From Dendrophyllia cribrosa (taxonomy: Eukaryota; Cnidaria; Anthozoa; Scleractinia; Dendrophylliidae), in assembly GCA_024195265.1 (NCBI GenBank), contig JAJLRJ010000004.1, positions 36,439,530 to 36,503,529 of the forward strand: a DNA stretch of 64,000 bases. The letters are read 5' to 3'. Both the position numbers and the translations under genes were made by a program. How positions within the stretch are numbered: position 1 is the stretch's first letter; every line of letters starts with the position of its first letter. The notes beneath the pieces were generated by a model that did not search any database, was not told where the DNA came from, and saw only the letters and a list, made by a program, of their open reading frames with translations. Positions 45,401-60,400 of this stretch are shown piece after piece.

Positions 45401-48400
45401 TTCAACATCTGACTTTGTTATGTCTTTCAAAAAACAAACTAGAAACTAAAGAGCGAGTGTAGTAGCCTCTGTGTTTTAACTATCGACTCTCTTAGCACCC
45501 AGCTGACCGCTTTTTCGTCCCAGAACTTCACTGGACCCAACCAAAATCTCGGATTTTTCAAGATGAAATTCCTTGCGAACCTTTGACAACTTCACACTGT
45601 TTGAGTGGGTATTTTTTTCAGCTATAATTGCTATAATTATATATTACATCTTGATAAGATTGTCACAGGTTTGCAACTTCGAAAGCAAGCGAAGCCTGGG
45701 GTGTAGTCTTATATAAATATGCATAAGGGCTGTTATTGATAAAATTTGTCATGTTGCTCACCCTTTGTGGTTGCTGGCAATTCCCTTAAAAATGTCATCC
45801 CATTTTGGTCGGCCATATTTTGTCTTTGCATCCAACTGTGTGATATTGTCTCGAGCACCGTCTGCCTGCAAGGTGGTTTGCCTAGCCTGAAAAATATAAT
45901 TTTTTTACAAAAGTTCAATAAATTACAGCTGGTTAGACAAAGATGAGTGTGAAGGTTGCTCGGAAGACTGAAAGGTTTACATTTAGGCTTCATACTACAT
46001 GAAGAACATCATGGATGTTAAGCGTGAGTTAGTGACATAAGGGCTACATCACAAATGTCAATTATCAATCAAGTAAGTTTGAGTACACCTCGTGAAATTT
46101 TGCAATAACTGTTTAGTGATCCACTTCTGCTTGACGTCATGAATGAATATTAATTTGTCACAGGTAATTCTCTTAGTTCAATGCTGTAAAGGAGGTCCAA
46201 AGAATGTGCCATGCTTGAGAATTGATAGTTTAAAAACCAGATTTTGATTCCAAAATGTTTATGGAATTGTAGAGAGTTTGAAACTACACATATAGCTACA
46301 TTTTGAAGTGTAAGAGGATTTCATTGAAGAGTTATAGGAAAACGACTATTGGACATTTTTAGTAAAAATGTATGGAGCGGGCCGGGGCCCACCCCATCTT
46401 GGTGTCCCACATGGCGGCAAAAACTTCAAAGTATTGATAAATTACACCAAAAATCTCATCGCAAAACATAGGATTCACTACTATAAGTTCCTTTAAATCG
46501 GCTTAATTATAAGCATCTATAATGCACAAATAACTTTCAACTGGTTCAATTTTGTTTATTTTCACATCGGAAGCAAAACACTGTTAAAACCTGAAACTTT
46601 TTGTGAAAGATTGTAACACTGATATCCACATATCATGTAAGAAACAGCTTTGTAGGAAGTATAGTTTAGATTTTTGAATTTTTATGACATCATGTGCAAA
46701 CCAAGAATTGTCTAGTAAGAATAACAAGACGCTGTGGAAGCGTGTACTTGGGCGTCGTTGTATTAGGCATATTGGAGAATAATTGTCTTGGGAATCTGCA
46801 TTCACGTTATTTCACGGTTTGATGATAGGGAGTATTCGGATAGTGTGAGCAGTCTAACAAAGAAGCGCGTTAACCGTCAAAACAAGAAGACACAGTACAC
46901 TTAGCGTGCGAGATCGCACGCAAATTATTAAAGTAGCGTGTCCACTGTGTCAAAAGACGAGAACATACTGAAAAATACAAATCGATGCCTACTTTGTACT
47001 TACCGTTGAAAAAAAGGCCGTATGTCAGAGTTTCCTGATGGTTGTTATTGGTTTTAGCTAAACCTTGTAACTAGCTGGTCTGTGTTTCTGACACTTTTGA
47101 AGTGAATGCAAATGTATCCGCAAAGTGGCCTTTCGAAGCCATGATGTAATTGCCTCGTCCGGACCCGGGGTCAAAACAACTTTTCCAATTGAAGGTTTTG
47201 CTGGAAGTATTCCCGCCGTTATTATAATAAAGTTTGAATGAAACTTATAAATTTAATCAAAGTTAACGACAGAAGTGATAATTTAGGAGGAGAGAAACAA
47301 ATTTAGCCCTTTGAAACATATTTTTGCAGTTGAGGTAAAAATGTTGCAATTTGCATAATGTGAAAGTAATTTGAAACCTTTCCAGTATAAACGCATAACG
47401 CAGCTGTTTCATAAAACATCTCGCAATCAGTCACACGAAAATATATACAGTTTTTATTCCTCTGTATCCGAAACACAGAAAAGAAAATTAAATGAAAAAG
47501 TGATCGCTTTAAGGTTATTTTCGCCCGAGAAACATTCACTAGCGGAAGCAAAACTCGCAAGAAACGTCTCGCAAGACACCGCGTGCATTGTTTACATCTT
47601 CTCTCGGCGGTGAATTTTTGCACCCAAAGTTTCAGTTGGCTGTTTTGTTCCTTCAACTTCACGAAATAAAAATTAATGAAAAGCAAACAACCGAAAGAAG
47701 TGAAATTAATTGGGATTCCTACCACGCTTATATTTCTTCCTTCGCTGTCCACTGTTCACTTCTTATTAAATATTCCGCGCTATGTATGTATTCGCCTAAA
47801 TTATCTTCTTCATGTTCGTTTGAACATGTTTTAGCGGGTTTCCGTCATGAAGGTATCGTAGAATTAATCGCGAGTGTCAAATACTTTCGCAGTGTCTTCT
47901 TGAGTAACTTCTTTACGCATATTGAATATGAAACTGTTAAATGCAACAGAGAAAACACAACTCGCACTTTGTGACGTTCGCCTCGCATCAACAAACAACA
48001 GGTGTACTCCACCGCGGTTAAACGAGAGAAATTTGCAAAAGTTAACCAAAGTACTTCAAAGTTAAGGTTGTCATTTTCACTGTTTATTAAAAGTTTCATA
48101 TATTGACAATACACTGTCAACTCACTAAACGTTTTGAAAGTTTACTAAAAAAAGTTCTAAGCGTTTGAAAACTATGAACCGCAGAACTGTCGGCGCCATT
48201 TGCCAACACAATTTTGCTCAGGCACGAAGCGTTTTGATCAGTTTTCAACGATCGAAAAGAAGCTCGTTATTTTGAGCCGGAAAGATGAAAAGATAGTTAC
48301 ATAAACTAATTATTTTATACATCCTTGCCCACGTTTCCACTTAATACTAAATGAATCCCACTAAATAAAACGAAAAACGCCTCGGACGTGTGACCGCGGT

Positions 48401-51400
48401 GAAGGTTTGAACAATCCCGCCATCCACAGAGTTGCGCAATACTGCACATTTGTGGACGACCAAACTGCATTTTAATACTTGGTCGCTACGCCCAAGTAAT
48501 AAAACGAAACAGATAAGCATGCATAACCTTCATGGAGACACATGTATGCGTTGCAAATCTATTATTGTTCTTGCCGGCCTTACCAATTTGGCATCCCATC
48601 CTGTAAGATAAATGTTGTATTCCACCAAGTCACGCATTTCCATCTCAGCCATCTGAAATTGGGATATTAGAATTTTAAGTCCCAGGAACTCACCCAACAG
48701 AACTCACACTTAAACAGTATACCAGAGTACTTAAAATTAGCAATATTGCTTATCTCATTAATATGCTCTTTCCATTTCTGGAAAGAGAAACCGACCATTT
48801 CACTTCTAAATGGATGGTTGATTTAAAAAGATATATATCTTACAAGCCAGTTTGCTGGGAGAAAAATGTCCTGCACCTGTCCCTGTCCTATGAATGCCCA
48901 ACCAACTTTAAGTCTTAGGGGGTTTTTACCAGAAAAAATAAAGGGAAAATATTGAATGCAGACAAGATCACCCCCTCCCCACCCCCCTCTCAGGCCCCGT
49001 CCACACGTATACGTTTACGTTCGTAAACCCATATTTTTTTAAATCTAAAACGCTCCCGTCCACACGAAGCCAGCCATCGTTTACGATTCGTTTTCACCTG
49101 TCCATACGTAAACGCTAAAACGATACGTAAACGCTTCAAATCTGCATTGAGCATGCGTCAGACCGTCCGCCATATTGGATATCTGCTCTATTTTCTTTAT
49201 TTATGGACTGGGTCTGAATCTGTGACATCAACGTTTACGAAAATATCCGTTTACGCTGTCCACACGTAAACGGTAAACGGCGTTTTCGAAAATATCCGTT
49301 TAGGGTGACGTTTTCATCGTTAACGTGTTGACGGGGGGCCTAAACGCATAAAAAATATGCGTTTACGAACGTAAACGTATGTGGACGGGGCCTAAATGTT
49401 CCTAGCACTTTTCATATTACCTGAATTTCTAAGTGCTTGAGGAGATCTGCAAACCATTCAAAGGCATTTGTATCTCGACAGATCCAAAAGAAGTAAACTT
49501 TCTTGATCTTCAGATCGGTATAACCTTGGTTGTGGCGATACCTGCAGGTGACATTATGTCAAGAAATGATTTTTTTATTACACCCAACATTCTTCATTAG
49601 TTTTTTATCAGAAAAATAATTATTTAGTTATAATCTGTTGCAACTTTCAGAAGCAACAGTCAATGAGTTCATTTGGCTTGGTCAACAGGTCAGAATTACA
49701 TTTTTATCTAAGGATATATAGGACATGCTCCCTTTCCAGTTCAATAAAACTCTTTTGTTTTTTTGAAAAAGCAACTGAAGGGCTTGTAACAAAAAGGGAG
49801 TATATCACAGTTTTGGTTAAAATATAGGATACATTATCAGGCTTCAAACGTGCCCGCTGTGCGCATTTACTGCAGTTTTTGTGTATTAACCTTTAGGGCG
49901 ACCCCGTAGCTGTCCAAACGATGTCTGTGATTGGCGAAGGATACAATTGATACTGATCACTTAAACAATGCCCATATCCCCAATCCCTATCCCAGCGGGA
50001 CAAATCTATTGTTTCGTTCGCCAATCACAGACATCGTTTGGACAAGTGCTGGACTACCCGGGAACATTTATCCATGTTTATTTTGTCGCCAGAAGGCTAA
50101 TTTCCTGATAAATTTACCATAAATATATAATAATTTTACAATAAATTTGTACCACCATATGCCATGGCTATAATAACCTAAGAAAATTTAGCCTTCAGGC
50201 AAAAACGTTAAAACAGAGCAATGTTAAATGCACAAAATCTGCACCGAGTACAAACCATTGGTAAGTCTGGAGCATTTTCTCCCATGTTTTTGTGATATAC
50301 GCCCTTTTTGCACTGAACCCTTCAACTATAAGTTTATTTTCTGTATAAAAATACTTACCAGACAGATTTCAAGATTGATGCAAATGGTGTTACCCCAATG
50401 CCAGCCCCAATACACATAATAACATCATATTTGAAGACATCCTGCAAAGAAGAATGAGAATCGGATTAAATTAAACATTGCAGACAACCCAAACTTAATT
50501 AGTCGCATACAGTAACTTAGTTTCTTAAATTTTGCCATAAAGCAGAAGACAAAACTAAGCAAGAAACAGTAACTTATAAAAACGGTGATAAGTTAATAAT
50601 GTTAAATTACAGATTGGATAAATACCCTCCAGAGGAAAATATTGCTCTTCTACCCTAAACTTAGAGAGACTTTCATTTCTGTCAGGGATTAGACTACGAG
50701 CAGTCTCTCTTTCCCAGCTTAGTCCGTCGAGCGAGAAACGAAAAAACATTAGCGAATGGACAATAGCCGCGCGAAACTGGGGGCGAGGCAGGCGTGCGGG
50801 AAACCCTCTCTTTTCCCGCGCGCCTGCCTCGCCCCCAGTTTCGTGCAGCTATTATCCGTTCGCTAATGTTTTTCGTTTCTCGCTCGACGGACTAAGCTGG
50901 GAAAGAGAGACTGCGCGTTGTCTCGTCAGGGATATCCCTGAGAGAAACGAGGGTCCACTTATAGTCTATTCAACCTCAGTAAAATTACTGAATATGTATG
51001 ATCAGCTAATGAGTTGAATGACTCTGTTTTTGTATAGCCGTCCATTAAAGTTTACAGCAGCAGCCCAGCATACAGCTTCTTGATTTACAGTTGATGAAAC
51101 AAGACAAGCAATTCATTATTATAATTATTACACATTGTATATAGTCACTATCTGTCTTCTCATTGGCAAAGAGCCTACAGTTAATTCTGGAAATCAGCTC
51201 AGTGCGCGTGCCATGCATGATTTCCAAGAGCAATGTCAATTTCGTTCACAGGTGGTGAATTGTATTCTTGTTGGAAAATAATAAACTCTGTTCCCTGAAA
51301 AAGTGTGTCTGTTGTTATCTTAAACAATGAATACTAAAACAATTATTAGATTCAGTTTTAGTGATATCCAAAATAATCATGGTAGACCTCAGTAAGTAGT

Positions 51401-54400
51401 ATCGCCTCAGCCGATAACACTTACCTTGACCTTGAATATTCCAGATATCACAAAAACCTTATCCAATAATTTCTTTTAGTAAATTTTTACCTCTCGATAA
51501 TGATTTTCTAGATTTCTGATTGGTCCCACCGCTTCCGATCTGAGTCGTTATTGGTTAATTTGCCCAAATATGGAAACATGATGATGAATTACGCGAAAAA
51601 AAAATGCCAGTTTTCCTCGTCGCGGGAAAAAAATGGCACGTGCACGTGGCGGGCAAATCTTTCCTCGTCCGCAGTATAATAGACCAATTCCGATATATTA
51701 AAATTCATACTTGGCTCCGAGGCTTAGGGGAATAAAACAAAAGAAATAAATTATTCATACCTGAACCTCGATGTGATTTCTTTTGTTTTATTCCCCTAAG
51801 CCTCGGAGCCAAGTATGAATTTTTATATATCGGAATTGGTCTATTTCCACAATTGTTATGTTCAAATCCATAACCATTTCTGCCAGTCCGATTAAGACTT
51901 ATTTTTGAAGGAAACTTTGAAATTCTTCTGGATCTTATTTTGAAGGAAACTACTTTTGAAAGAAACATCATCTTGTTAGCATTTACTCGCTTTCGATTTG
52001 CGAAGCGGTCATGTGACACTTGTTCACTGACGTGACAGTCATGTATTTTTTTGGAGCGGAAATATATATTTTTCCGATTTACGGTTATTTGAGTGTTTGA
52101 AAATTTACTAAAACAGTTATTCATCTCGGTCTCGCCGAATATGAGCTGATATATAACCAACTCGGCGCGGCGCCTCGTTGGTTATATATATCAGCTCATA
52201 TTCGGCTCGTCCTCGATGGATAACTGTTAAATAATTATACTGAATACTGATTCCATAACTCAATTGTTGTGTAATGAAGTTCACTCAAAGTACTTAGCTA
52301 AAGCCATTCACAAAACGTCTAACATTATTGAATTATCAATACTTCTTATCTTATAACACATAAGACATAAAGTGCATGGGAAAGAAATGTTCAAGTACTT
52401 ACAGTGCTCGATGTACCAAAAGGACCATCTACAGCCAGTCTAAACAAAAATTAATAACCTTTTAAAATTCTTCATTTATGAGCTATGAGATATACTATGT
52501 AGCATCACATTTTTGTGGCAGTTTTTTTTGGCGGATTGGCGATTTTTTGTGTTTTGGGGGAACATTTTTTTGTGATCCAAAATGACTGAAAGTTCTGCTG
52601 GGAACTTACTTGTGCGATTTCCTGATCTTAAGCAGCAGAATATTTTCAACTTGTTAAGATAAGTTATATATATCTAGAAACATTTCATCGAATTCTATTA
52701 AATCTTCGAAGCAGTAAATTGATGTGTACGATATTCACATGCTTTGTAGTTATTTTTGTGATAAAAACTATTTATCTAAGCTTTGCATCGCCGACATATC
52801 CGGGACCTTCTTACGGTCCAGAGCGCTAAATTTGAAAAGCTTCCGTCTGACAAAAGAGCCAAATTACAAAGAAAATTGGGGAAAATGGCGAAACAAGGTG
52901 TATGTTTTACTCCATAACAAAAAAACTAAGTACTTTGGCGGTTAGGTTCACCCTGGCTTTTTCAAAAGAGATGTTAAGGAATCATTTAAGACCCTTTTTA
53001 TTTGCCTGAGATTTGGACAACTACTATCGAATCGCGTTCTAAAATTCGGGTTTTTTCGCTGATTTCAGTATGGAAAAAACACCGCATTGATATTCAGGAT
53101 GGTCTTTCTCTTCAAGAAAGGACTTGCTAACTTAGGTTCACCTTGGAAATGTTAGCCTGTGCCTAAACAAAAGATTGGCGAAGTTTGGATTTAATACGAT
53201 GCGTGGAAATAGTATCAAAGCGCTATTATATAGAAGGTGTTCCGTAAACTAAAAATGGCGCTCCAAAATGTCTTCCTACGAACTCCCACGAGACCGGCAA
53301 ACGGATTCAAATTTGAATAATTATCTCAACACAAACAATGTTCCCTCAGTCGTGAGAGGCGGGCGCTTGCTTTTTGCTTGTTCAAGTTGGGATTTCAAAG
53401 AGAAGCCATCATTTATTTCACATTTCTCATTGTCCGGCAAATAGAAGGGCCTACATTATTTTTTAAAACCTCAGTTCATATACTCTAGGTCTGAACTACG
53501 TTAACCGATCGAGTAAAAGGGCGCGTCTAGATCTGGACTGCAAAACGCTTTGTAAAGAGCACGAGAAACAAAGCGCAACGTACAAGCCGCTCGCTATTTG
53601 GCAACGCTTTTAACTGAAAACCATGTTCTGCGAAAAATGTTTTTGCCATCGTACTCTGACCATTGCGAATCTAACGAGTCAAAATGAAAATCTTGCCGCA
53701 CACGAATTTGTTGACAAAACGCTCTGTAAAGAGCGAGAAGAATAGGACATCACGTCTTTTATAGACATTCTACGCACTTAAAATAACTTTAAAACGATTT
53801 AAACACTGTTAAAACGCGATAGTTTGATAAAAAAATTTCGGTCTTTGAGCCTCTTCAGTCGTCCGCCATATTAAAGTTCTGTAAAGAGCGCGAGTAAAAA
53901 AGCGTAACGAACAAGCGAGTGACCCGCGCATCGCGCTTGATATTTGGCAAAGCTTTTAACTGAAAACCATGTTCTGCGGAAAATGTTTTTGCCATCGCAC
54001 TCTGACCGTTGCGAATCTAACGAGTCAAAATGAAAATCTTGCCCCACACGAATTTGTTGACAAAATGCTTTGAAAAGAGCGCGGCCGGCCTTTAATTACA
54101 GCACGATTGTTAACTTTATCGCACCTTGGGATTTACATCACGCATCAAACCGTGTTATTGACAGCAGTTGAATATGCCAAGAGACTAGAGCCTAGAGTAT
54201 TCTCAAAGCTTATTCTGTTGGCAAATACAACAAACTGGTTCTGTATATGCAAATAATTATGCTGCGCATCAAGACAATGGCATTCAAGGCGATGCCTCGC
54301 TACTCCATGACTGGCATCACAAAGTGTCATGGGGGGGGGGGGGGGGGGGGGGTGCACGCTACTCTATGACTGGCATTACAAAGTGTCCTGGGGGGTGCAC

Positions 54401-57400
54401 GCTACTCTATGACTGGCATCACAAAGTGTCCTAGGGGGTTGCACTCTACTCCATGACCGTCATCACAAAGTGTCCTAGAGGGTTTCACGCTACTCCATGA
54501 CTGGCATCACAAAGTGTCCTGGGGGGGTGGCACGCTACTCCATGACTGGCATCACAATGTGTCCTCGGGGGGTGCACGCTACTCCATGACTGCCATCACA
54601 AAGTGTCCTGGGGGGTGGCACGCTACTCCATGACTGGCATCACAAAGTGTTCTGCGGGGTGCACGCTACTCCATGACTGGCATCACTAAGTGTCATCGCG
54701 GAGAATACAGCGACATATCCGGGACCATCTTACGGTCCAGAGCGCTAAATTTGAAAAGCTTCCGTCTGACAAAAGATCCAAATTACAAAGAAAATGGGGG
54801 AAAATGGCGAAACAAGGTGTACGTTTTACTCCAAAAAAAATAAGTACTTTGGCGGTTAGGTTCACCGTGACTTTTTAAGAATGTTAAGGAATCATTTAAG
54901 ACCCTTCTTATTTCCCTGAGATTTGGACAACTTCTATCGAATCGCGTTCTAAAATTCGTTTTTTTCGCTGATTTCAGTATGGAAAAAACACCGCATTGAT
55001 ATTCAGGATGGTCTTTCCCTTCAAGAAAGGACTTGATAACTAAGGTTCACCCTGGAAATGTTAGCCTCGTGTCTAAACAAAAGATTGGCGAAGTTTGGAT
55101 TTAATACGATGCGTGGAAATAGTATCAAAACGCAAACTAAAAATAGCGCTCCAAAATGTCTTCTACCACGAGACCGGCAAACGGATTCAAATTTGAATAA
55201 TTATCTGAACACAAACAATGTTCCCTCAGTCGTGAGAGGCGGGCGCTTGCTTTGAAAAGAGCGCGGCCGCCTTTAACTGCAGCACGATTGTTAACTTTAT
55301 CACACCTTGGGATTTACATCACGCATCAAACCGTGTAATTGACAGTAGTTGAATCCGCAAAAGACAATGGCATTCCGGGCGATGGGTTGTTGTTTTCTAT
55401 TAAAATTATATGTTAACAGTTCTTATTTTGTTATATCGTCCCAGCGACGCAAGTTTGCATTAAAAAGCAGAGTTCTTTATCTGACTGGAGGGAGTAAATT
55501 TTTGTGGAGTATTATTGTGTGAGAGTTTTCTGCGGAAACTTATTTTTGCAGATTGAGAGCGATCTGCAAAATTTTCATACTACACGGTAATAAAGCATAC
55601 ATTAATTCACTCAGGGGTTTTCTTTCAGGCTGGTGAAGAAGTATTTACAAGGTGAAGAAAACACAAACAAATTCAAGCAATCAACAAGACAGAAACTTAA
55701 TGTTACCTTGGACAATCAGCGACATCTTTCATTCCACTATCACTAACTCCAAATTCTTTGTGCAGGGTTTCTACAATAATAATTACAGTGTAGTTTATTA
55801 CACACAACAAACCACAATGTAAAACATAGACATAATCAACTGCAAAACTTTTTAGGGAGGAGGTTGGGTGGTAACAATGGTGGTGATGGCTGGGGGTGGG
55901 GGGGGGGAGGGGTGGGGAGGGGAGGGGTGGGGGGGGGAGGGGTGTGGGGGTCAACAGCAGCACCATTTATTTTATAAGATTTTCAGTAACTAAACTAAAA
56001 ATACATTCCATTAAATTTTCAAAATGATGTAGGTCATACAAAGTTATAATTATTACAGTTGGCTTAATTTCATTGTCAAAGTTCTAGGTGTTAAGTTTAA
56101 ACTTAGCGTGCTTACCAGAACTCATGAGCACTCATGCCATTATTTGTCATATTTGTCGGAAAAAGTATGCACCCTTTTCATGGACTTATAGGAACAGGTC
56201 TTCAAAAAGCTGCATTATAGTTACAAACTGACCGATCTAGCCAGCCAGTTCAGACAAATGTTAGTGCCCCTTAGCAAAAAATTAAAGTTTTGTCACAAAT
56301 TCAGCTAAAAGAAAAGAGGTTTGATTTTTTTTATCTTTAAAATGATGTAGATCATACAAAGGCAAAAATTACAATTGGCTAATTGGCAAAATTCTAGGTA
56401 AATATAAACTATAAAAAATATAGTTAAACTAAAAAAATATTATAACATCTAACAATCAAGGCTTGAAGTGTGCATGACAATATTGTACATGCAAAGAAGT
56501 TCAAATGCTATTATTGTACAAGATGTCTTTATAACAACATACTTGTCCAGTCTCCTGCATCTCTGATGTGAACACTGAAGTAGGATTCTTCTGGTGCCTG
56601 GAATGAATAAATTTGACAGTCTTTAGATTTACTTAAACAGCTTTATACCCCATCAGCATGTAACTACAAGTAGATTATGTCCAATCAATCGAGTAGTACT
56701 GTAGCTTTTCCAGACCTCTATTTTTATTGGCCCCGTAGTACTGTAGCTTCTATTGTTTTTAGGTCTAGGGCTATTGTTTCTGTTGTTTAACCTATTGTTT
56801 CGTTAACCAATCACTGAGCTTGTTTGGAAAGGTACAGCCTCTCCCAATCAATCAGGCTCATCTGTGACTGCACTTAACCGTGTGGTTTCTGTAGCATGCA
56901 CTTCCTGGACTGATCTGGTATGCTATCGGAATACTGTATATTGGAATTTTACACCTCACCGCTCAGACATTCTATTTGGGAAATGCAATAAGGCAGCTCA
57001 AAATGGTTGTCCACGAGTATCGATCTTTTAAAAACTTGTGGCAAAGCAAAACAAAGAAGATGGCTACCTGAGAAATTTTCATAAGGATTTCAGTAAAAAT
57101 CAAGACAAAATAGGTGGCTATTTGGGTTTAAATAAAAATCAAAATCCACCAGTTGCCATCTTAGTTGCTAGTTCTCTGTTTTCAATGCACCATAAGAACT
57201 GTGCACGACACAAAATGATCCCCGATCATTTTGCGTCTGGGATCATTTTGCGTTGTGATATGTTGTACTTACAGATGTAAGAGTAAAGGGGTGCCACTCA
57301 AAATGTGAGATCTTGGGACACTTGAGGAAAATGTACTGAAAATAATAAATCAATCAATAAATCAATCAATAAATAAATACATGAAAACAAAATACTAAAA

Positions 57401-60400
57401 ATGTCATTGAATATAATAAAGTTTCACAGCCAAACCTCTACTAACAGATACCTCCCACAAATGAATCAAATTTCTTTAACGAGAGCTGTGGCCCTCAAAT
57501 TCCAGGTCAAATTGGAATTTAGAATGTTAATTTTTGAGGAGGGAGGAAAAACCGGAGAACCCAGAGAAAAAACCCTTGGAGCAAGGATGAGAACTGACAA
57601 CAAACTCAACCCACACATAATGCAGAGTCTGTGAATCGAACCTGGGCCACATTGGTGGGAGGCGAGTGCTCTCACCACTGCACAATCCCTGCTTCCCATA
57701 GGTAGTAAATACTAGAATTCATTTGGTCACATCCAGATACAAATGCTACCTTAAGTTTTTAACCTGCCATAAGCAAACAAGGATACACTATCCTATAAGG
57801 TCCACAGTTAAACACACTCCCAAGTGTGTCTGCTTTACATGGTAGGTACCACTGTATAGTTAGTCTCCAGGGGGATGGGTATTCTTATATAATATAAGCG
57901 TTTAAGTAATGATCCGCATAAGAAGGAAAGTGCTGAAACGCAATGCACGATGGAATGTCAACTTTTATCATTGTTACAACTAGTGATCTGATTGGCCTAG
58001 ACTTGAAAACTGCTAAAAAGTTAAGGTTCAAGATGCATTTTGTCTAATTATTTTAAGGTTTCAAGTAATTTGAGACCCAATCGCACAACATGCAATTTTT
58101 AAGATATTGTATTTGGGGAACTTCATCAAATAAGCAAAATTATTAGCTATTGTCTTCTGCTATAATTCTGATTGGTTAAGCACAAACATTTCCCAAAATT
58201 TATTTGATGCAAATGGATTTTCTTTATTTTTATACTGAAATATAATTATGAACCATCAGCCCCTCCTCTATTCTTAAAATCAAAGATATTCTATGTGGGA
58301 AAGAGCCAATGCGGCAGAACAATGAAGTTTGCGGTAGTTCTTATGTGGAACATCACTTAATACGGGTATGTGCCTCTGTGAAGGGTATGGTTTTCGAGCA
58401 GTTTAGTCTGGGATACGGTATAGAAATCAGAGAGGTTTGGTCTAGAACAGCTAGGTTATCATTTGCCAGAAAAATGATCAGTGGTATGAAGAATTAAATC
58501 TAGAATAGAAATTGAAACTTTGTGGCAACATTTTGAAAAATAGCAAGTCTGGGATTGGGTAGAGATTTTCATTGTCTAGTCTTACTAGTAAAATGGTTGC
58601 AAAATCAGCTGAACACGGTCTCAGCTATAGGGTAAGGGTGTCAGAGTCCCAGCGGCACACCCCCACCCACAAATATACAGAGTACCCCCCCCCCCCCCCC
58701 ACCCTGTCAATATAATGGTGTGTTAACACGATTTTGTGAAGTTAATATAAAATTAAAATTATCTTGTATCAAACGTTTAAATATGATTGATTATAAGAAA
58801 CATAATAAAATAATACAAAACACTGTTTCAACCAACTGGACTGAGATTATAACTGGTAAAATTCTTGAAAAGTTCAGACAAAGAAAAACATAGCCATTTA
58901 AACTATTAATTTTAATATTAAGTTTTAATAAGATTTCTTCGGCCAAATTGCTATACTTAACGCCCAGGCTCTCGTATCAGATTTTTGAATGTGTTTACTT
59001 AATAATTATTACCTGTCCAGCCTCACATCTAAAGCCTTCTTTCTTCATTTGAATTTCAAGCACTCTTGATGGATGTTTAATGACCTTTTACAAATTAAAG
59101 AAATATACATTGTCATAATTATTAACCGTAAGTAATCAATCACTTGGTTGAGTCAATTAAAGTAATTAACCACTTTTTTAATAGTCAATCAGTAAATCAT
59201 AAGGTCATAGCAATTGAACATGTTTTCAAAGGAACAACAGACTTTTTTATGCTTTGGCTAATTTTTTTAAGCTTTGTTTCAAAAGTCTTTATCATTATGA
59301 TAATTACCAGGGCTGTCATTAATAATAATTAATAATACTACTACTACTAATAATAAATATTTACTGATGGCTCAACAGTGCTTTACAAAATAATGTTTTA
59401 ATATAGATATTAAATTTTTAACCAATCAAATGAAACAACAAAATAACTATCATTCATATTAAGTGCACATAAAAAGGTATTTTCGCCTATTGGGGCCAGC
59501 AGCTCCAGTATTAAAAAATGTCTGGAAAACAACAAGCATGGAAGACTTTCTTTGTATTAAGACCAGCTACTTTCCTTGTGGAGCTGACTTCTTTAATTAA
59601 AAGTTCAAAGTTGAATATAATAAATTTATCTTCCAGCAAAGAAAATCCTCTGAGCGACTGGGAAAAAGCCGAGCCCTTTGCTGGAATAACCAAAAGAGGC
59701 CAAGTGAGTGACATGTATTGAGCTAAAATTGAAATAAATTTTTGTACTTATAGTTCACCTTCACAATCTTGACTTTTTGAAAAGATCTGTACACTCTCAG
59801 GAGACGCTCAAGACAGTACAGGATCATTGGGAAAATCACAAACTTCCATGTCTAAAAGATAAATGATGAATCAATGCATGGCTGGCATCAGTTTCCTTTT
59901 CAAATTAAATTAATACTAATAATTGAAGGGCTCCCAGCAGTAATGTCCTAAGTACGTTTTTGGAACATTTTCACTGAAAACTTGGATTTTTAGCTTCAAA
60001 AGGGACTCGCTTGCCAAAATTATGACTGGATCATGTAAATATGACTGAAAGGATTTAAACCAGGTCAACAAATCTTCTATCTTTGAACAGAATTTTTTTT
60101 TTTGAAAAGATACATAAGGTGTCCTGGGGGCCATAAGGTGTCATAGGAGGCCAAAACATTTTCTCAAAGATGTGGATTTTCTTCCCCATTTTGGATCTGT
60201 TTTAAGTACCTTAACAATAATAAATCATTAATTTGACAAAACTGTACTTTTAAAGGCCTAAAACATACAATTTTAGTGAAAGTTACCAAAAACATACTTA
60301 GGACATTCTTATCGGGAGCCCTTCAATTATTCTAACAAAACAATAAATTATACATGGTTGTCAGAAAATAAAGAGATTATGTTAAAAAGTGAGTGCACCC

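Noticed and set aside
47303..47752. 149-codon minus-strand frame in a NOX intron
   Set aside because: No domain, no start context of note, and overlapping frames on the other strand; chance opening in AT-rich DNA is likely.
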